The notes under the pieces were generated by a model. That model was not told the DNA's origin. It searched no databases and was given only the letters and a program-made list of their open reading frames with translations. The position numbers were made by a program, and so were the translations under genes. Shown here piece after piece: positions 50,210 to 57,266 of a stretch of DNA of 57,266 bases. The stretch is from Halioglobus sp. (GTDB taxonomy: Bacteria; Pseudomonadota; Gammaproteobacteria; Pseudomonadales; Halieaceae). Location: positions 1-57,266 of the forward strand of contig JAGRIK010000243.1 in NCBI GenBank assembly GCA_020443325.1, written 5' to 3'. Numbering within the stretch: position 1 is the stretch's first letter; every line of letters starts with the position of its first letter.

Positions 50210-51406
50210 TTGACTGTCGCTGCCGTAGATTGTTCACCTGGATTTCAGCCCAATTGCAGATCGTTGATTCGAAAGGCCTATTTTCCCGAAAAATCTGCCG
50301 CAAATGTCCCGGTTTTCGCCGCTGTTTCCATCCACATGAATGGGCGGATATACGATCCGCATTTGGGGCGGATGTTGCAGGCGGATCCGTATATTCAGTC
50401 TCCCACGAATACGCAGAGTTATAACCGCTATAGTTACGTATTGAATAATCCGCTGGCATATACCGATCCGAGTGGATACTTCAGTCTCAAGGATGTTTTC
50501 AAGATTGCTGCAGTTGTTGCCATATCTTATTTTACCTATGGAGCGGTTAATATGTGGGCAACTGCCGCATTTACTCCCGCAGCTACTACAGCGACGATGT
50601 CAGTCGGTACCATGAGTGTAACTACGGTGATGGCGCCAGCAGCAATCTCTACGGCAGGTGCAATCGGGGCTGGAGCAATAGCAGGGGGAGCCGCTGGGTT
50701 TGCAGCTGGCACGTCTATCGCTGCTTTTAGCGGAGAAAGTCTTGGAGATTCCCTCAAGGCTGGAGGGCGCGGGGCATTTGCAGGGGCATTATCGGGAGGA
50801 TTTGCCGCCTACGGTTCTTCGTTCGGTGCATTTGGAAGAATTGCCTCAGCGGCTGCGGGTGGTTGTGGAGCTGGAAAAGCGTCTGGTGGCTCTTGCAGGA
50901 CAGGTGCGACATACGCGGGCATGGCGGCAGCTTTGACGGTATCTCTGGAGCACTGGTCAAGTTACAGAGTTACTGTTAACACGGCGAAATCTGGTGCGGT
51001 CGTCAAGCAAGCTGACACTGTCATTCATTCAGAAGATGCTTCCACTATGGGTATCTCTATATTTGCACCTAAGGATTCACCTTTGATCGGTCGCACTATA
51101 AATGGCCTGTCACAACAGGAACTGGATATACTCGCGCCGGATAACAAATCAACAATATTGGGATCCCTAGAAAAAGGCTATCGCATCTCTAGGGCTTCCG
51201 AGGGAGGTTGGGCATTTCAGAAGATTACGAGGTATCTGCCTGGAGCGAATGGAGCATCGGTGCAACATGATTTCCAGGCGTCATACTTTAATCTTGGCCC
51301 AGCCATGACTAAGGCTACGATCCCACCCTCGTTCTATCTCTCCTATGAAGCAATGGGCGTGCGGAATTATTCGTATCTAGCGCGTAACTTGGAGGAGGAT
51401 TTGTGA
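50210..51406 (+). CDS. Orphan Rhs C-terminal tip (core end plus variable toxin-like domain)
   Basis: The open frame has 398 codons but begins at a TTG with no good ribosome binding site, and the YD-repeat core is missing, so this is a 5'-truncated tip. Residues about 42-90 are the Rhs core end: [40 protein letters not shown] and PSGYF. After this junction the sequence becomes variable. A Gly/Ala-rich, partly hydrophobic stretch (about 95-235) is followed by a C-terminal domain with [32 protein letters not shown] and [20 protein letters not shown]. That domain is probably a toxin, but I do not recognise its activity. The next gene overlaps by 4 bp and is the likely immunity gene. Confidence 0.7.
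   Translation: MTVAAVDCSPGFQPNCRSLIRKAYFPEKSAANVPVFAAVSIHMNGRIYDPHLGRMLQADPYIQSPTNTQSYNRYSYVLNNPLAYTDPSGYFSLKDVFKIAAVVAISYFTYGAVNMWATAAFTPAATTATMSVGTMSVTTVMAPAAISTAGAIGAGAIAGGAAGFAAGTSIAAFSGESLGDSLKAGGRGAFAGALSGGFAAYGSSFGAFGRIASAAAGGCGAGKASGGSCRTGATYAGMAAALTVSLEHWSSYRVTVNTAKSGAVVKQADTVIHSEDASTMGISIFAPKDSPLIGRTINGLSQQELDILAPDNKSTILGSLEKGYRISRASEGGWAFQKITRYLPGANGASVQHDFQASYFNLGPAMTKATIPPSFYLSYEAMGVRNYSYLARNLEEDL
50328..50384 (+). repeat. Rhs core-end signature, copy 3
   Basis: Encodes [18 protein letters not shown] in the frame of the orphan tip. It pairs in inverted orientation with 49931-49987 (two mismatches in 57 bp) and with the shorter copy at 52052-52090. Confidence 0.8.
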
Positions 51407-52050
51407 AAGCCATTCTTACCACGTGCTTGTCTGGTTTGTTGGCTGGATGTGTACTTGGCAGCGAGACAGTTCAACTTGTTAGTAGTCCAATACTAGAGCA
51501 AAACGCCTCCTATACCCTCGTTGATGAGCAGGTTAAATGGGATACTATGGCCATGGAATTTGTTGTTAACAATCACAATCGATTAAGGTACAGAAAATTC
51601 GCCATCGGAGAATCCGATGATTGGGTAGAAGACCCAGTGTATATTTATGGTGGAAAAACTCCCTTTGCACTCTCGATGTGTGTCGAACTAAAAGGAGGAA
51701 AAGCCATATCACTAGATATTGGTTCTGTCACATTGAATCATGATGCTTCCGCCGCCCTGTCTCCCAAGACAGTGAGTGTGGAGGGGACCGATGGGCATTC
51801 TGTGTGCCATAGCATGACCGCATGGGCCGATGCATACAGCCCGCCAGTTGGCTTGGATACAATTTCATTGGCCGTCCTTCCACAGAGACGTGGTGACCAA
51901 GGTTGCATCAGATTTATCTTTGATGTGCCTGTTGAAATAATGAACCCTGCAAACAAGTTCAGTCTAAGCGCCATATTTATCATTGACGGCAAGGAGAGCG
52001 CGGAGACGATTTATTTCGGACCGCGAGTATCTAGTTGGATTGCTCGATAG
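51403..52050 (+). CDS. Putative immunity lipoprotein for the Rhs tip
   Basis: 215 aa from a GTG overlapping the tip gene stop (GTGA), with GGAGGAGG just upstream, a very strong ribosome binding site. The signal peptide ends in LSGLLAGC, a lipobox, so the protein is membrane-anchored and periplasm-facing. The mature part is beta-rich ([40 protein letters not shown] and [16 protein letters not shown]) with three further Cys. Rhs immunity genes normally follow the toxin tip directly; a lipoprotein suggests that the toxin acts in, or passes through, the periplasm. No family recognised. Confidence 0.65.
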   Translation: MKAILTTCLSGLLAGCVLGSETVQLVSSPILEQNASYTLVDEQVKWDTMAMEFVVNNHNRLRYRKFAIGESDDWVEDPVYIYGGKTPFALSMCVELKGGKAISLDIGSVTLNHDASAALSPKTVSVEGTDGHSVCHSMTAWADAYSPPVGLDTISLAVLPQRRGDQGCIRFIFDVPVEIMNPANKFSLSAIFIIDGKESAETIYFGPRVSSWIAR

Positions 52051-52051
52051 G

Positions 52052-52090
52052 CCCCAACTGCGCATCGTAAATTCGCCCATTCATGTGGAT
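52052..52090 (-). repeat. Rhs core-end signature, copy 4 (inverted)
   Basis: Starts one base after the immunity gene stop. Read on the minus strand it encodes [13 protein letters not shown], so it is related to, but more diverged from, copies 2 and 3. With copy 3 it bounds the toxin-immunity cassette as an inverted repeat. Confidence 0.75.
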
Positions 52091-52214
52091 GATCCACATT
52101 CCACGAACTCGTCCCTCCAATAAACTCGCAGGACGCATTTTAGCGTTTCGCATAGAGTTCCTTCAGAGCGGGATCGTCCAGTTGCGCAATTACCCCCCTC
52201 ATCCCAAATGGCAC

Positions 52215-52838
52215 TTACACTTTCAGCCTGTCTGACACAATCACCAGCAACCGTTTGCCAATGGCAGACATATCGAGGGGTGTGCCGGGCAACTGCTTCG
52301 CCATCGAAGTGACCTGCAAACCGGCGTAACCGCAGGGGTTGATTCGCCCGAAGGGCTCCAGGTCCATATCCACGTTCAGCGCCAGGCCGTGATAGCTGCA
52401 GCCGCGCCGCACCCGCAGGCCTAACGAGGCGATTTTTTCACCCGCCACATAGACACCGGGAGCAGCGGGGTCGGCCGCTGCGGCGATGTCGTACTCGGCG
52501 AGAAGTTGCACCAGGCTATGCTCGATAAGATTAACCAGATCGCGCACGCCTAATTGCCGGCGCCGCATATCGACCATCAGGTACAGCACCCACTGTCCCG
52601 GCCCGTGGTAGGTCACTTGCCCGCCGCGATCCACCTGAATAACGGGGATGTCTCCCGGCGCCAGCACGTGTTCGGCCTTGCCGGCCTGGCCCTGGGTGAA
52701 TACCGGTAAGTGTTGCAGCAGCCACAGCTCGTCCGGCGAGTCCGGGCCCCGCGAATCGGTCAGTTGGCGCATGGCGTCCAGCGTGGGTTGATAGTCCACT
52801 AGCCCGAGTTCACGCTGCACCAGCTCCGGCGCCGACAC
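52215..52838 (-). CDS. lipB: Octanoyltransferase LipB
   Basis: 207 aa. It transfers octanoate from octanoyl-ACP to lipoyl domains of dehydrogenase complexes, the first step of lipoate synthesis. The [12 protein letters not shown] motif, the catalytic Lys in [14 protein letters not shown], and [13 protein letters not shown] with the acyl-accepting Cys are all present. It is cytoplasmic. It follows the ybeD-like gene by 3 bp on the same strand, as in many gammaproteobacteria. The usual next gene, lipA, is absent; the island lies there instead. Confidence 0.95.
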   Translation of the reverse strand: MSAPELVQRELGLVDYQPTLDAMRQLTDSRGPDSPDELWLLQHLPVFTQGQAGKAEHVLAPGDIPVIQVDRGGQVTYHGPGQWVLYLMVDMRRRQLGVRDLVNLIEHSLVQLLAEYDIAAAADPAAPGVYVAGEKIASLGLRVRRGCSYHGLALNVDMDLEPFGRINPCGYAGLQVTSMAKQLPGTPLDMSAIGKRLLVIVSDRLKV

Positions 52839-52841
52839 CGC

Positions 52842-53114
52842 TCAAATCACCATCGTGACCTGGCCCGTTGCCAGCAGATCCTGGTGTAACGCTTCCAATT
52901 GCTCCGGGCCGGTGGCCGTGATGGTAATGGTGAGCGAAGTGAACGTGCCTTTGCCGCTGGTTTTTGCGGTGATGGTCTGCTGGTCGAATCCCGGCGCGTG
53001 AACCTCGAACACTTCGAGGATGGTGGATTCAAACGTGGCGCTGCTGCGCCCCATTACCTTGATCGGGTAGTCGCAGGGAAACTCTATTTTGGGTGCTTCA
53101 GGCGGCTGCTCCAC
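52842..53114 (-). CDS. ybeD: YbeD/DUF493 family protein
   Basis: 90 aa from a GTG at 53114 with AGGAG 6 bases upstream; the open frame reaches further, into the end of dacA, but this start fits the family. The ferredoxin-like fold is seen as EFPCDYPIKVMGRSSATFES, then VFEVHAPGFDQQTITAKTSG and FTSLTITITATGPEQLEALH. Members are thought to be regulatory ACT-like proteins; in E. coli ybeD lies between dacA and lipB, as here. Its regulatory target is not known. Confidence 0.85.
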   Translation of the reverse strand: MEQPPEAPKIEFPCDYPIKVMGRSSATFESTILEVFEVHAPGFDQQTITAKTSGKGTFTSLTITITATGPEQLEALHQDLLATGQVTMVI

Positions 53115-53146
53115 CGGGTTCTCCTGCGCGTGCCTGCAAGGCTGTG

Positions 53147-54310
53147 TTATCGGGTGCCGAACAGGCTGGCGATAAACATCAGGACACTGTCCCACAGGCG
53201 CGCGAAAAAGCCCGCCTGCTCTACCGCTTCCAGCGCGACGACTGGCGCCTCCAACTGGGTTTCGCCGTCCAGGGTCACCGTGACCGTACCCACCGGGTCA
53301 CCCACCGCCAGTGGTGCCACGATTTCTTTGTTCAATACCACGTTGGTCTCAAGGTCGTCGTGCTTGCCACGCGGCAATGTCAGCACAACCTTGTCCACCA
53401 GGCCGACGGGCACGTAGTCCTGCTGGCCTTTCCACACGCGCGGCTTTGCCAGCTCTGTCATGGGTTCGAAGGCTGTCGCCGTCTTGTAGAATCGATAACC
53501 GTAGTTCAACAGGGCGGCGGTATCATTTTTACGGGCCTTGGTGCTATCGGTGCCCATTACCACGGAAATCAGGCGCATCCCCTTGCGCTCCGCCGATGCC
53601 ACCAGGCAATACCCTGCCTCTTTCGTATGGCCAGTCTTCAGGCCATCGACAGAGGAGTCCTGCATCAGCAGGGTGTTGCGGTTGTACTGGCGAATGTTGT
53701 TAAAGGTAAACTCAAGCTCCTTGTAAATCGCATACTGCTTGGGGTGGTCGATAATCATTGCCCGGGCCAGGATGGCGAGGTCACGCGCGGTTGTCAGGTG
53801 AGCCGGATCCGGCAGGCCATGGGAGTTCACATAATAGGTGTTCGTCATACCCAGCCGCTCGGCATTGGTATTCATCATCTCGGCGAACACGGCTTCGGTA
53901 CCGGCGATATGTTCGGCTACCGCAACGGAGGAATCGTTGCCGGACGATATGATGATTCCACGCTGCAGGTCCTCTATGGAGACGTCCTTACCCGGCTCGA
54001 TCCACATCAGTGAAGAGCCGTTGAACACCGGGTTTTGCGACCAGGCGTTCTCGGAAATACTGACCATATCGTCTTCCTTGACGCGCCCTTGCTTGATTTC
54101 CTCAGCCAGGACATAGGCCGTCATCATTTTGGTGAGGCTGGCGGGCGGCAGTTGCATATCCGCATTGTGCTCTACCAGTACCGCACCGCTGTATGCATCC
54201 ATCAAAAAATACGCCTTGGCCGCCAACTGCGGGGGCGCGGGTATGGCGGTTTCTGCTTGGGCGCCAAGGGTGGAAAATACGAGAAGTAGAGCCAGTGCGA
54301 ATCGAATCAT
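53147..54310 (-). CDS. dacA: D-alanyl-D-alanine carboxypeptidase (PBP5/6-type)
   Basis: 387 aa. It trims the terminal D-Ala from peptidoglycan pentapeptides in the periplasm. The signal peptide (LALALLLVFSTLGAQA) is followed by the active-site SxxK in PASLTKMMT (Ser58, Lys61), the SGN triad in ISSGNDSS and KTG in DGLKTGHTKEAGY. A beta-rich domain II and a C-terminal amphipathic anchor helix (FFARLWDSVLMFIASLFG) complete the PBP5 layout. It is 80 bp from rlpA. Confidence 0.95.
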   Translation of the reverse strand: MIRFALALLLVFSTLGAQAETAIPAPPQLAAKAYFLMDAYSGAVLVEHNADMQLPPASLTKMMTAYVLAEEIKQGRVKEDDMVSISENAWSQNPVFNGSSLMWIEPGKDVSIEDLQRGIIISSGNDSSVAVAEHIAGTEAVFAEMMNTNAERLGMTNTYYVNSHGLPDPAHLTTARDLAILARAMIIDHPKQYAIYKELEFTFNNIRQYNRNTLLMQDSSVDGLKTGHTKEAGYCLVASAERKGMRLISVVMGTDSTKARKNDTAALLNYGYRFYKTATAFEPMTELAKPRVWKGQQDYVPVGLVDKVVLTLPRGKHDDLETNVVLNKEIVAPLAVGDPVGTVTVTLDGETQLEAPVVALEAVEQAGFFARLWDSVLMFIASLFGTR

Positions 54311-54390
54311 GATGTTAAGAAACCGTGGGGGTTAGTTTGGCAAGCGGCGATGGTAACGCATGCGTTGTCGGAGCGAAAGAATCCCTGCAG

Positions 54391-55230
54391 TTATGGCAAC
54401 GGCTGTCCCGCCTCATACCCGCTGTCCTGCAGGCGTTGTTGTAGCGCCAGCAAGTGCTTTTTGTCGTCTACGGGGCCTATCCGGACCCGGTAAAGCTTGG
54501 TACCACCGGCTTCGACCGGACTGATAAACACCGGCGCTGAGAGTAAATCCTGCAGTTCAGCCAACAGGGTCCTGGCCGTGGCCTCACTGCCGAAAGCGCC
54601 CAGCTGCAGGTAGCGATACTTGCCGTAGGACGCATCGCGCCTGTCCTCGACGCCAACCACATCAATGACCTCGACCTCCACATTAGCAGTGCCCTTTTCC
54701 ATGTAGCCCAGCTTTACGGCCGCGGCGTAGGACAAATCAATCAGGCGATCTGCATGAAACGGGCCGCGGTCATTCACCCGCACCACGATGCTTTTGCCGT
54801 TGTCCAGGTTGGTGACGCGCGCGAAGCAGGGAATCGGCAGCGATTTATGGGCGGCACTGGCCTGGTAGACATCGTAGAGTTCGCCATTGGACGTCTCGTG
54901 CCCGGTGAACTTGGCGCCGTACCAGGACGCGATACCGCGCTCGCTGTAGCTGCGGTAATCTTTAAGCACCTCATAGGTCACGCCATCGATGACATAGGGG
55001 CTCATATTGCCGACCGCCAGAATAGGATCAGGCTGCGGAGTCGCGTCCACCACCTCCTCGGGACTGATCGGCCGCAGCGGCGCAAAATCGTGCTCTACCG
55101 CATAACGCGATTTGGGTGGTACCACCGAGCCGCTTGCAGAATCCTGCTCCTTCTCGGGGGGCTGCGAGGCGCAGGAGGCCAACATCACTGCCAGCACAAT
55201 GGCCGCCGCTGTGGAATACCGGGAAGTCAC
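54391..55230 (-). CDS. rlpA: RlpA-family septal lytic transglycosylase lipoprotein
   Basis: 279 aa. The lipobox is in VMLASC. The double-psi beta-barrel reads ASWYGAKFTGHETSNGE, then ASAAHKSLPIPCFARVTNLD and RVNDRGPFHADRLIDLSYAA, with the catalytic Asp in NDRGPF. A SPOR domain (KYRYLQLGAFGSEATARTLL, then YRVRIGPVDDKKHLLALQQR) at the C-terminus binds denuded glycan at the septum. RlpA cuts such glycan strands. ATG overlaps mltB by 4 bp. Confidence 0.9.
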   Translation of the reverse strand: MTSRYSTAAAIVLAVMLASCASQPPEKEQDSASGSVVPPKSRYAVEHDFAPLRPISPEEVVDATPQPDPILAVGNMSPYVIDGVTYEVLKDYRSYSERGIASWYGAKFTGHETSNGELYDVYQASAAHKSLPIPCFARVTNLDNGKSIVVRVNDRGPFHADRLIDLSYAAAVKLGYMEKGTANVEVEVIDVVGVEDRRDASYGKYRYLQLGAFGSEATARTLLAELQDLLSAPVFISPVEAGGTKLYRVRIGPVDDKKHLLALQQRLQDSGYEAGQPLP

Positions 55231-56222
55231 CGCTCGATACGCTCCGCCAGCCTCTGGCTGAGCTGATAGACGCTCATCGCATACATTGCGCTGTGGTTGT
55301 AGCGGGTAATGACGTAGAAATTGTGCAGTCCAAGCCAGTATTCGTAGCCGTTTTTCAATTCAAATTTCATCGCGGTGGCCAGTGCGTTCGGATCCAGTTG
55401 CATTGTTGCCACCACACCGTCGGCGGCAAACTGCGCGACCGTGCGCACCGGCTCCAAGTCATCCCTGCGCTGCACGAAGACACTGTCGGGGGTACCAGCG
55501 GCAGCCGTCGCGGGCGACACCACCACTTCGCCCTCGCGCCAGCCGTGCTCCTTGAAATAATTGGCCACACTGCCAATCGCATCGACGGGGTTAGTCCAGA
55601 TATCGACTATCTCGTCGTTGTCAAAATCGATGGCGTAATTGCGGTAACTGCTGGGCATGAACTGGCCATACCCCATAGCCCCGGCATAGGATCCAATCAG
55701 CTCTGTCGGATCCATCCCCTGATCGCGGGTGAGAATCAAAAAGTTCTTGAGCTCTGCGGTAAAAAAGGGCGAGCGAGGCGGGTAATCAAATGCCAGCGTC
55801 GACAGTGCGTCGAGCACCCGGTAGCTCCCCGCCACCCGGCCATAATAGGTTTCCACGCCGATAATGGCGACGATAATCTCTGCGGGGACGCCGAACTCGC
55901 GCTCTGCCCGCTCCAGGGTCACGCGGTGTTTGGCGAAGAACTCCACGCCCTGATCCTCACGCGTGTTATTGAGGAAGATTTCCCGGTACTCATACCAGGG
56001 CTTGGATTTCTCCGCTGGCCGGGAAATCGCAGCCAGAATACTGTCCTTGCGTTCCGCGCGGGCAAACAACCGGAGCAACTCTTCGCGGTCAAAGCCCTCC
56101 TCCACAACCAACTCGTCCACCACCACAGCGGCCTTCGGGTGCGCACCGTAGTTATCCCCCGCGCAGGACAAGGTCGGCCACAGGCAGAACAGGACAACAA
56201 ATATCTTCAAGCGTAATGACAT
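55227..56222 (-). CDS. mltB: Lytic murein transglycosylase B
   Basis: 331 aa. A signal peptide (LKIFVVLFCLWPTLSCAG) precedes the SLT-type fold. IIVAIIGVETYYGRVAGSYR contains the catalytic Glu of MltB, and ELIGSYAGAMGYGQFMPSSY is the conserved glycine-rich signature. WTNPVDAIGSVANYF follows. There is a Cys at the end of the signal but no full lipobox. It cleaves the MurNAc-GlcNAc bond with anhydro-sugar formation. It overlaps rlpA and lies 60 bp from rodA, matching the conserved gene order. Confidence 0.9.
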   Translation of the reverse strand: MSLRLKIFVVLFCLWPTLSCAGDNYGAHPKAAVVVDELVVEEGFDREELLRLFARAERKDSILAAISRPAEKSKPWYEYREIFLNNTREDQGVEFFAKHRVTLERAEREFGVPAEIIVAIIGVETYYGRVAGSYRVLDALSTLAFDYPPRSPFFTAELKNFLILTRDQGMDPTELIGSYAGAMGYGQFMPSSYRNYAIDFDNDEIVDIWTNPVDAIGSVANYFKEHGWREGEVVVSPATAAAGTPDSVFVQRRDDLEPVRTVAQFAADGVVATMQLDPNALATAMKFELKNGYEYWLGLHNFYVITRYNHSAMYAMSVYQLSQRLAERIER

Positions 56223-56282
56223 AAACTAAAACTCATTCTCATGCGATAGCGGGTGAATTCACGGCGATGTTGCAACGGGCGT

Positions 56283-57266
56283 TCAGTTGTCCGCCCCGGC
56301 TTTTTCGGTACTGATGGCCATTAGAACACCAAAACCGGCCAGCAGCGTGACCAACGAAGTACCGCCTGCACTCACCAGTGGTAGCGGAACCCCGACAACC
56401 GGTAACAAACCGGCAACCATCCCCATATTAACAAAGATGTAGACGAAAAACGTCAGCGTCAGGCTACCTGCCATCATACGACCGAAACTTGTTTGTGCAT
56501 GGGCACCGATCCAGAAGCCACGCAACAGGATCAACAGGTAGATACTCATCAGCAGAATAATTCCCTGCAGCCCCTGTTCTTCTGCCAGCACCGCGATGAT
56601 GAAATCCGTATGGCTCTCGGGCAGGAAATCCAGTCGCGACTGGGTACTCTGCATCCACCCCTTGCCCTCCCAACCGCCTGACCCGATGGCCGTCTTGGAC
56701 TGGATGATGTTCCAACCCGCCCCGAGCTTGTCACTCTCGGGGTTAAACATCGTGAGTATGCGTTGTTTCTGGTATTCCTTTAGTCCGTACATCCATGCCG
56801 GCCAGGCGGATGCTGCCGCCAGCACCACGGCACCAAAAATATAGCGCCAGCCAATCCCAGCCATAAAAAGAACAAACAGGCCACTTGAGGCAATCAACAA
56901 GGAGGTGCCCAGATCGGGCTGGACCACGATCAAACCGGCGGGCACCACCAGTAAAACCAGCGCGCCGACAACTGCGGGGAATCTTGGGGGTAACACCCTG
57001 CCCGCCAAAAACCAGGCAATCACCAGCGGCACCGACAGTTTCATAATCTCCGCCGGCTGAAAGCGAATCCCGCCAACCTGTAGCCAGCGCTGGGCGCCCT
57101 TGGCTCCGACACCCACCAGCAACACCGCAACCAGCAGCGCCACTCCTGCCACAAAGAGCCACGGCGCCCAGCTCGCGTACTGCTTCAAACTGACTTGCGC
57201 GGCCATAATCATGATGACAAAGGCCAGCGCCAGGTAACTTCCCTGGCGGTAGACGGCCTCCATACT
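56283..57266 (-). CDS. rodA: Rod shape-determining protein RodA (5'-partial)
   Basis: About 328 residues are visible and the frame is open to the window edge. The family has about 370, so the first membrane helix is cut off. The ATG at 57263 aligns with an internal position. SEDS-family motifs are present: GAKGAQRWLQVGGIRFQPAE, PDLGTSLLIASSGLFVLF, and GWEGKGWMQSTQSRLDFLPE with ESHTDFIIAVLAEE, where the catalytic Asp sits. The C-terminal helices are GLLPVVGVPLPLVSAGGTSL. RodA polymerises glycan strands of the lateral wall with PBP2. Confidence 0.95.
   Translation of the reverse strand, partial: SMEAVYRQGSYLALAFVIMIMAAQVSLKQYASWAPWLFVAGVALLVAVLLVGVGAKGAQRWLQVGGIRFQPAEIMKLSVPLVIAWFLAGRVLPPRFPAVVGALVLLVVPAGLIVVQPDLGTSLLIASSGLFVLFMAGIGWRYIFGAVVLAAASAWPAWMYGLKEYQKQRILTMFNPESDKLGAGWNIIQSKTAIGSGGWEGKGWMQSTQSRLDFLPESHTDFIIAVLAEEQGLQGIILLMSIYLLILLRGFWIGAHAQTSFGRMMAGSLTLTFFVYIFVNMGMVAGLLPVVGVPLPLVSAGGTSLVTLLAGFGVLMAISTEKAGADN

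Noticed and set aside
1-57266. tRNA or rRNA genes
   Set aside because: No cloverleaf with a T-loop (GTTCGANTC) and no rRNA signature was seen in the intergenic stretches inspected.

Overview
The window looks like chromosomal DNA of a Gram-negative, GC-rich gammaproteobacterium, plausibly a marine Halieaceae/Cellvibrionales-type organism. The evidence is the right-hand block, where rodA, mltB, rlpA, dacA, a ybeD-like gene and lipB lie in the order usual for gammaproteobacteria, together with many lipobox lipoproteins and outer-membrane or periplasm-directed proteins. No rRNA, tRNA or CRISPR array was seen. The taxonomic placement is inference.

Layout: (1) 1-3101, end of a surface-polysaccharide cluster (O-antigen ligase/polymerase fragment, NAD-dependent epimerase, glycosyltransferase). 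(2) 3132-11835, a large secreted glycine-rich GEVED protein divergent from a gingipain-like C25 peptidase. The peptidase leads into a compact putative RiPP operon: a 66-aa two-cysteine precursor, an HprK-related kinase, a PqqD-like chaperone, a radical SAM/SPASM enzyme, and an S26-like protein with Cys and His at the catalytic positions. (3) 13289-26228, twelve co-directional, tightly packed or overlapping genes encoding what looks like an undescribed proton-driven envelope machine. It has a TolQ/ExbB/MotA-like stator subunit, two von Willebrand A proteins each carrying an ExbD/TolR-like N-terminal helix with an aspartate, an Hsp70/actin-fold-like protein with an FHA-like tail, TPR proteins (one with a TonB-like C-terminus), a PEGA plus FGE-fold protein, and four lipoproteins. 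(4) 26229-36337, mostly housekeeping or scattered genes (M48 protease, sulfotransferase, MBL hydrolase, dicarboxylate symporter, M20 peptidase, SGNH hydrolase, CBS protein).

(5) 36439-46525, an accessory biosynthetic region: PhyH-type dioxygenase, two convergent FkbM methyltransferase paralogues, sulfatase, two paralogous radical SAM/SPASM enzymes around an NTF2-like protein, sulfotransferase, and a class II aldolase/SDR fusion. (6) 46526-52214, a mobile or variable island. It holds a DUF222-HNH endonuclease gene behind a near-consensus LexA box and containing three copies of a 16-bp palindrome, an antitoxin with a truncated ParE-like toxin, REP-like repeats, four copies of the Rhs core-end signature in alternating orientation, and an orphan Rhs toxin tip with a translationally coupled putative immunity lipoprotein. 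The DNA from about 48.8 to 52.1 kb is visibly more AT-rich than its surroundings. (7) 52215-57266, the lipoate/cell-wall block on the minus strand, cut by the window edge inside rodA.

The two systems most worth attention are the ExbB/VWA machine (13.3-26.2 kb) and the C25-linked RiPP cluster (6.5-11.8 kb). All functions are read from sequence motifs by eye; no searches were run.
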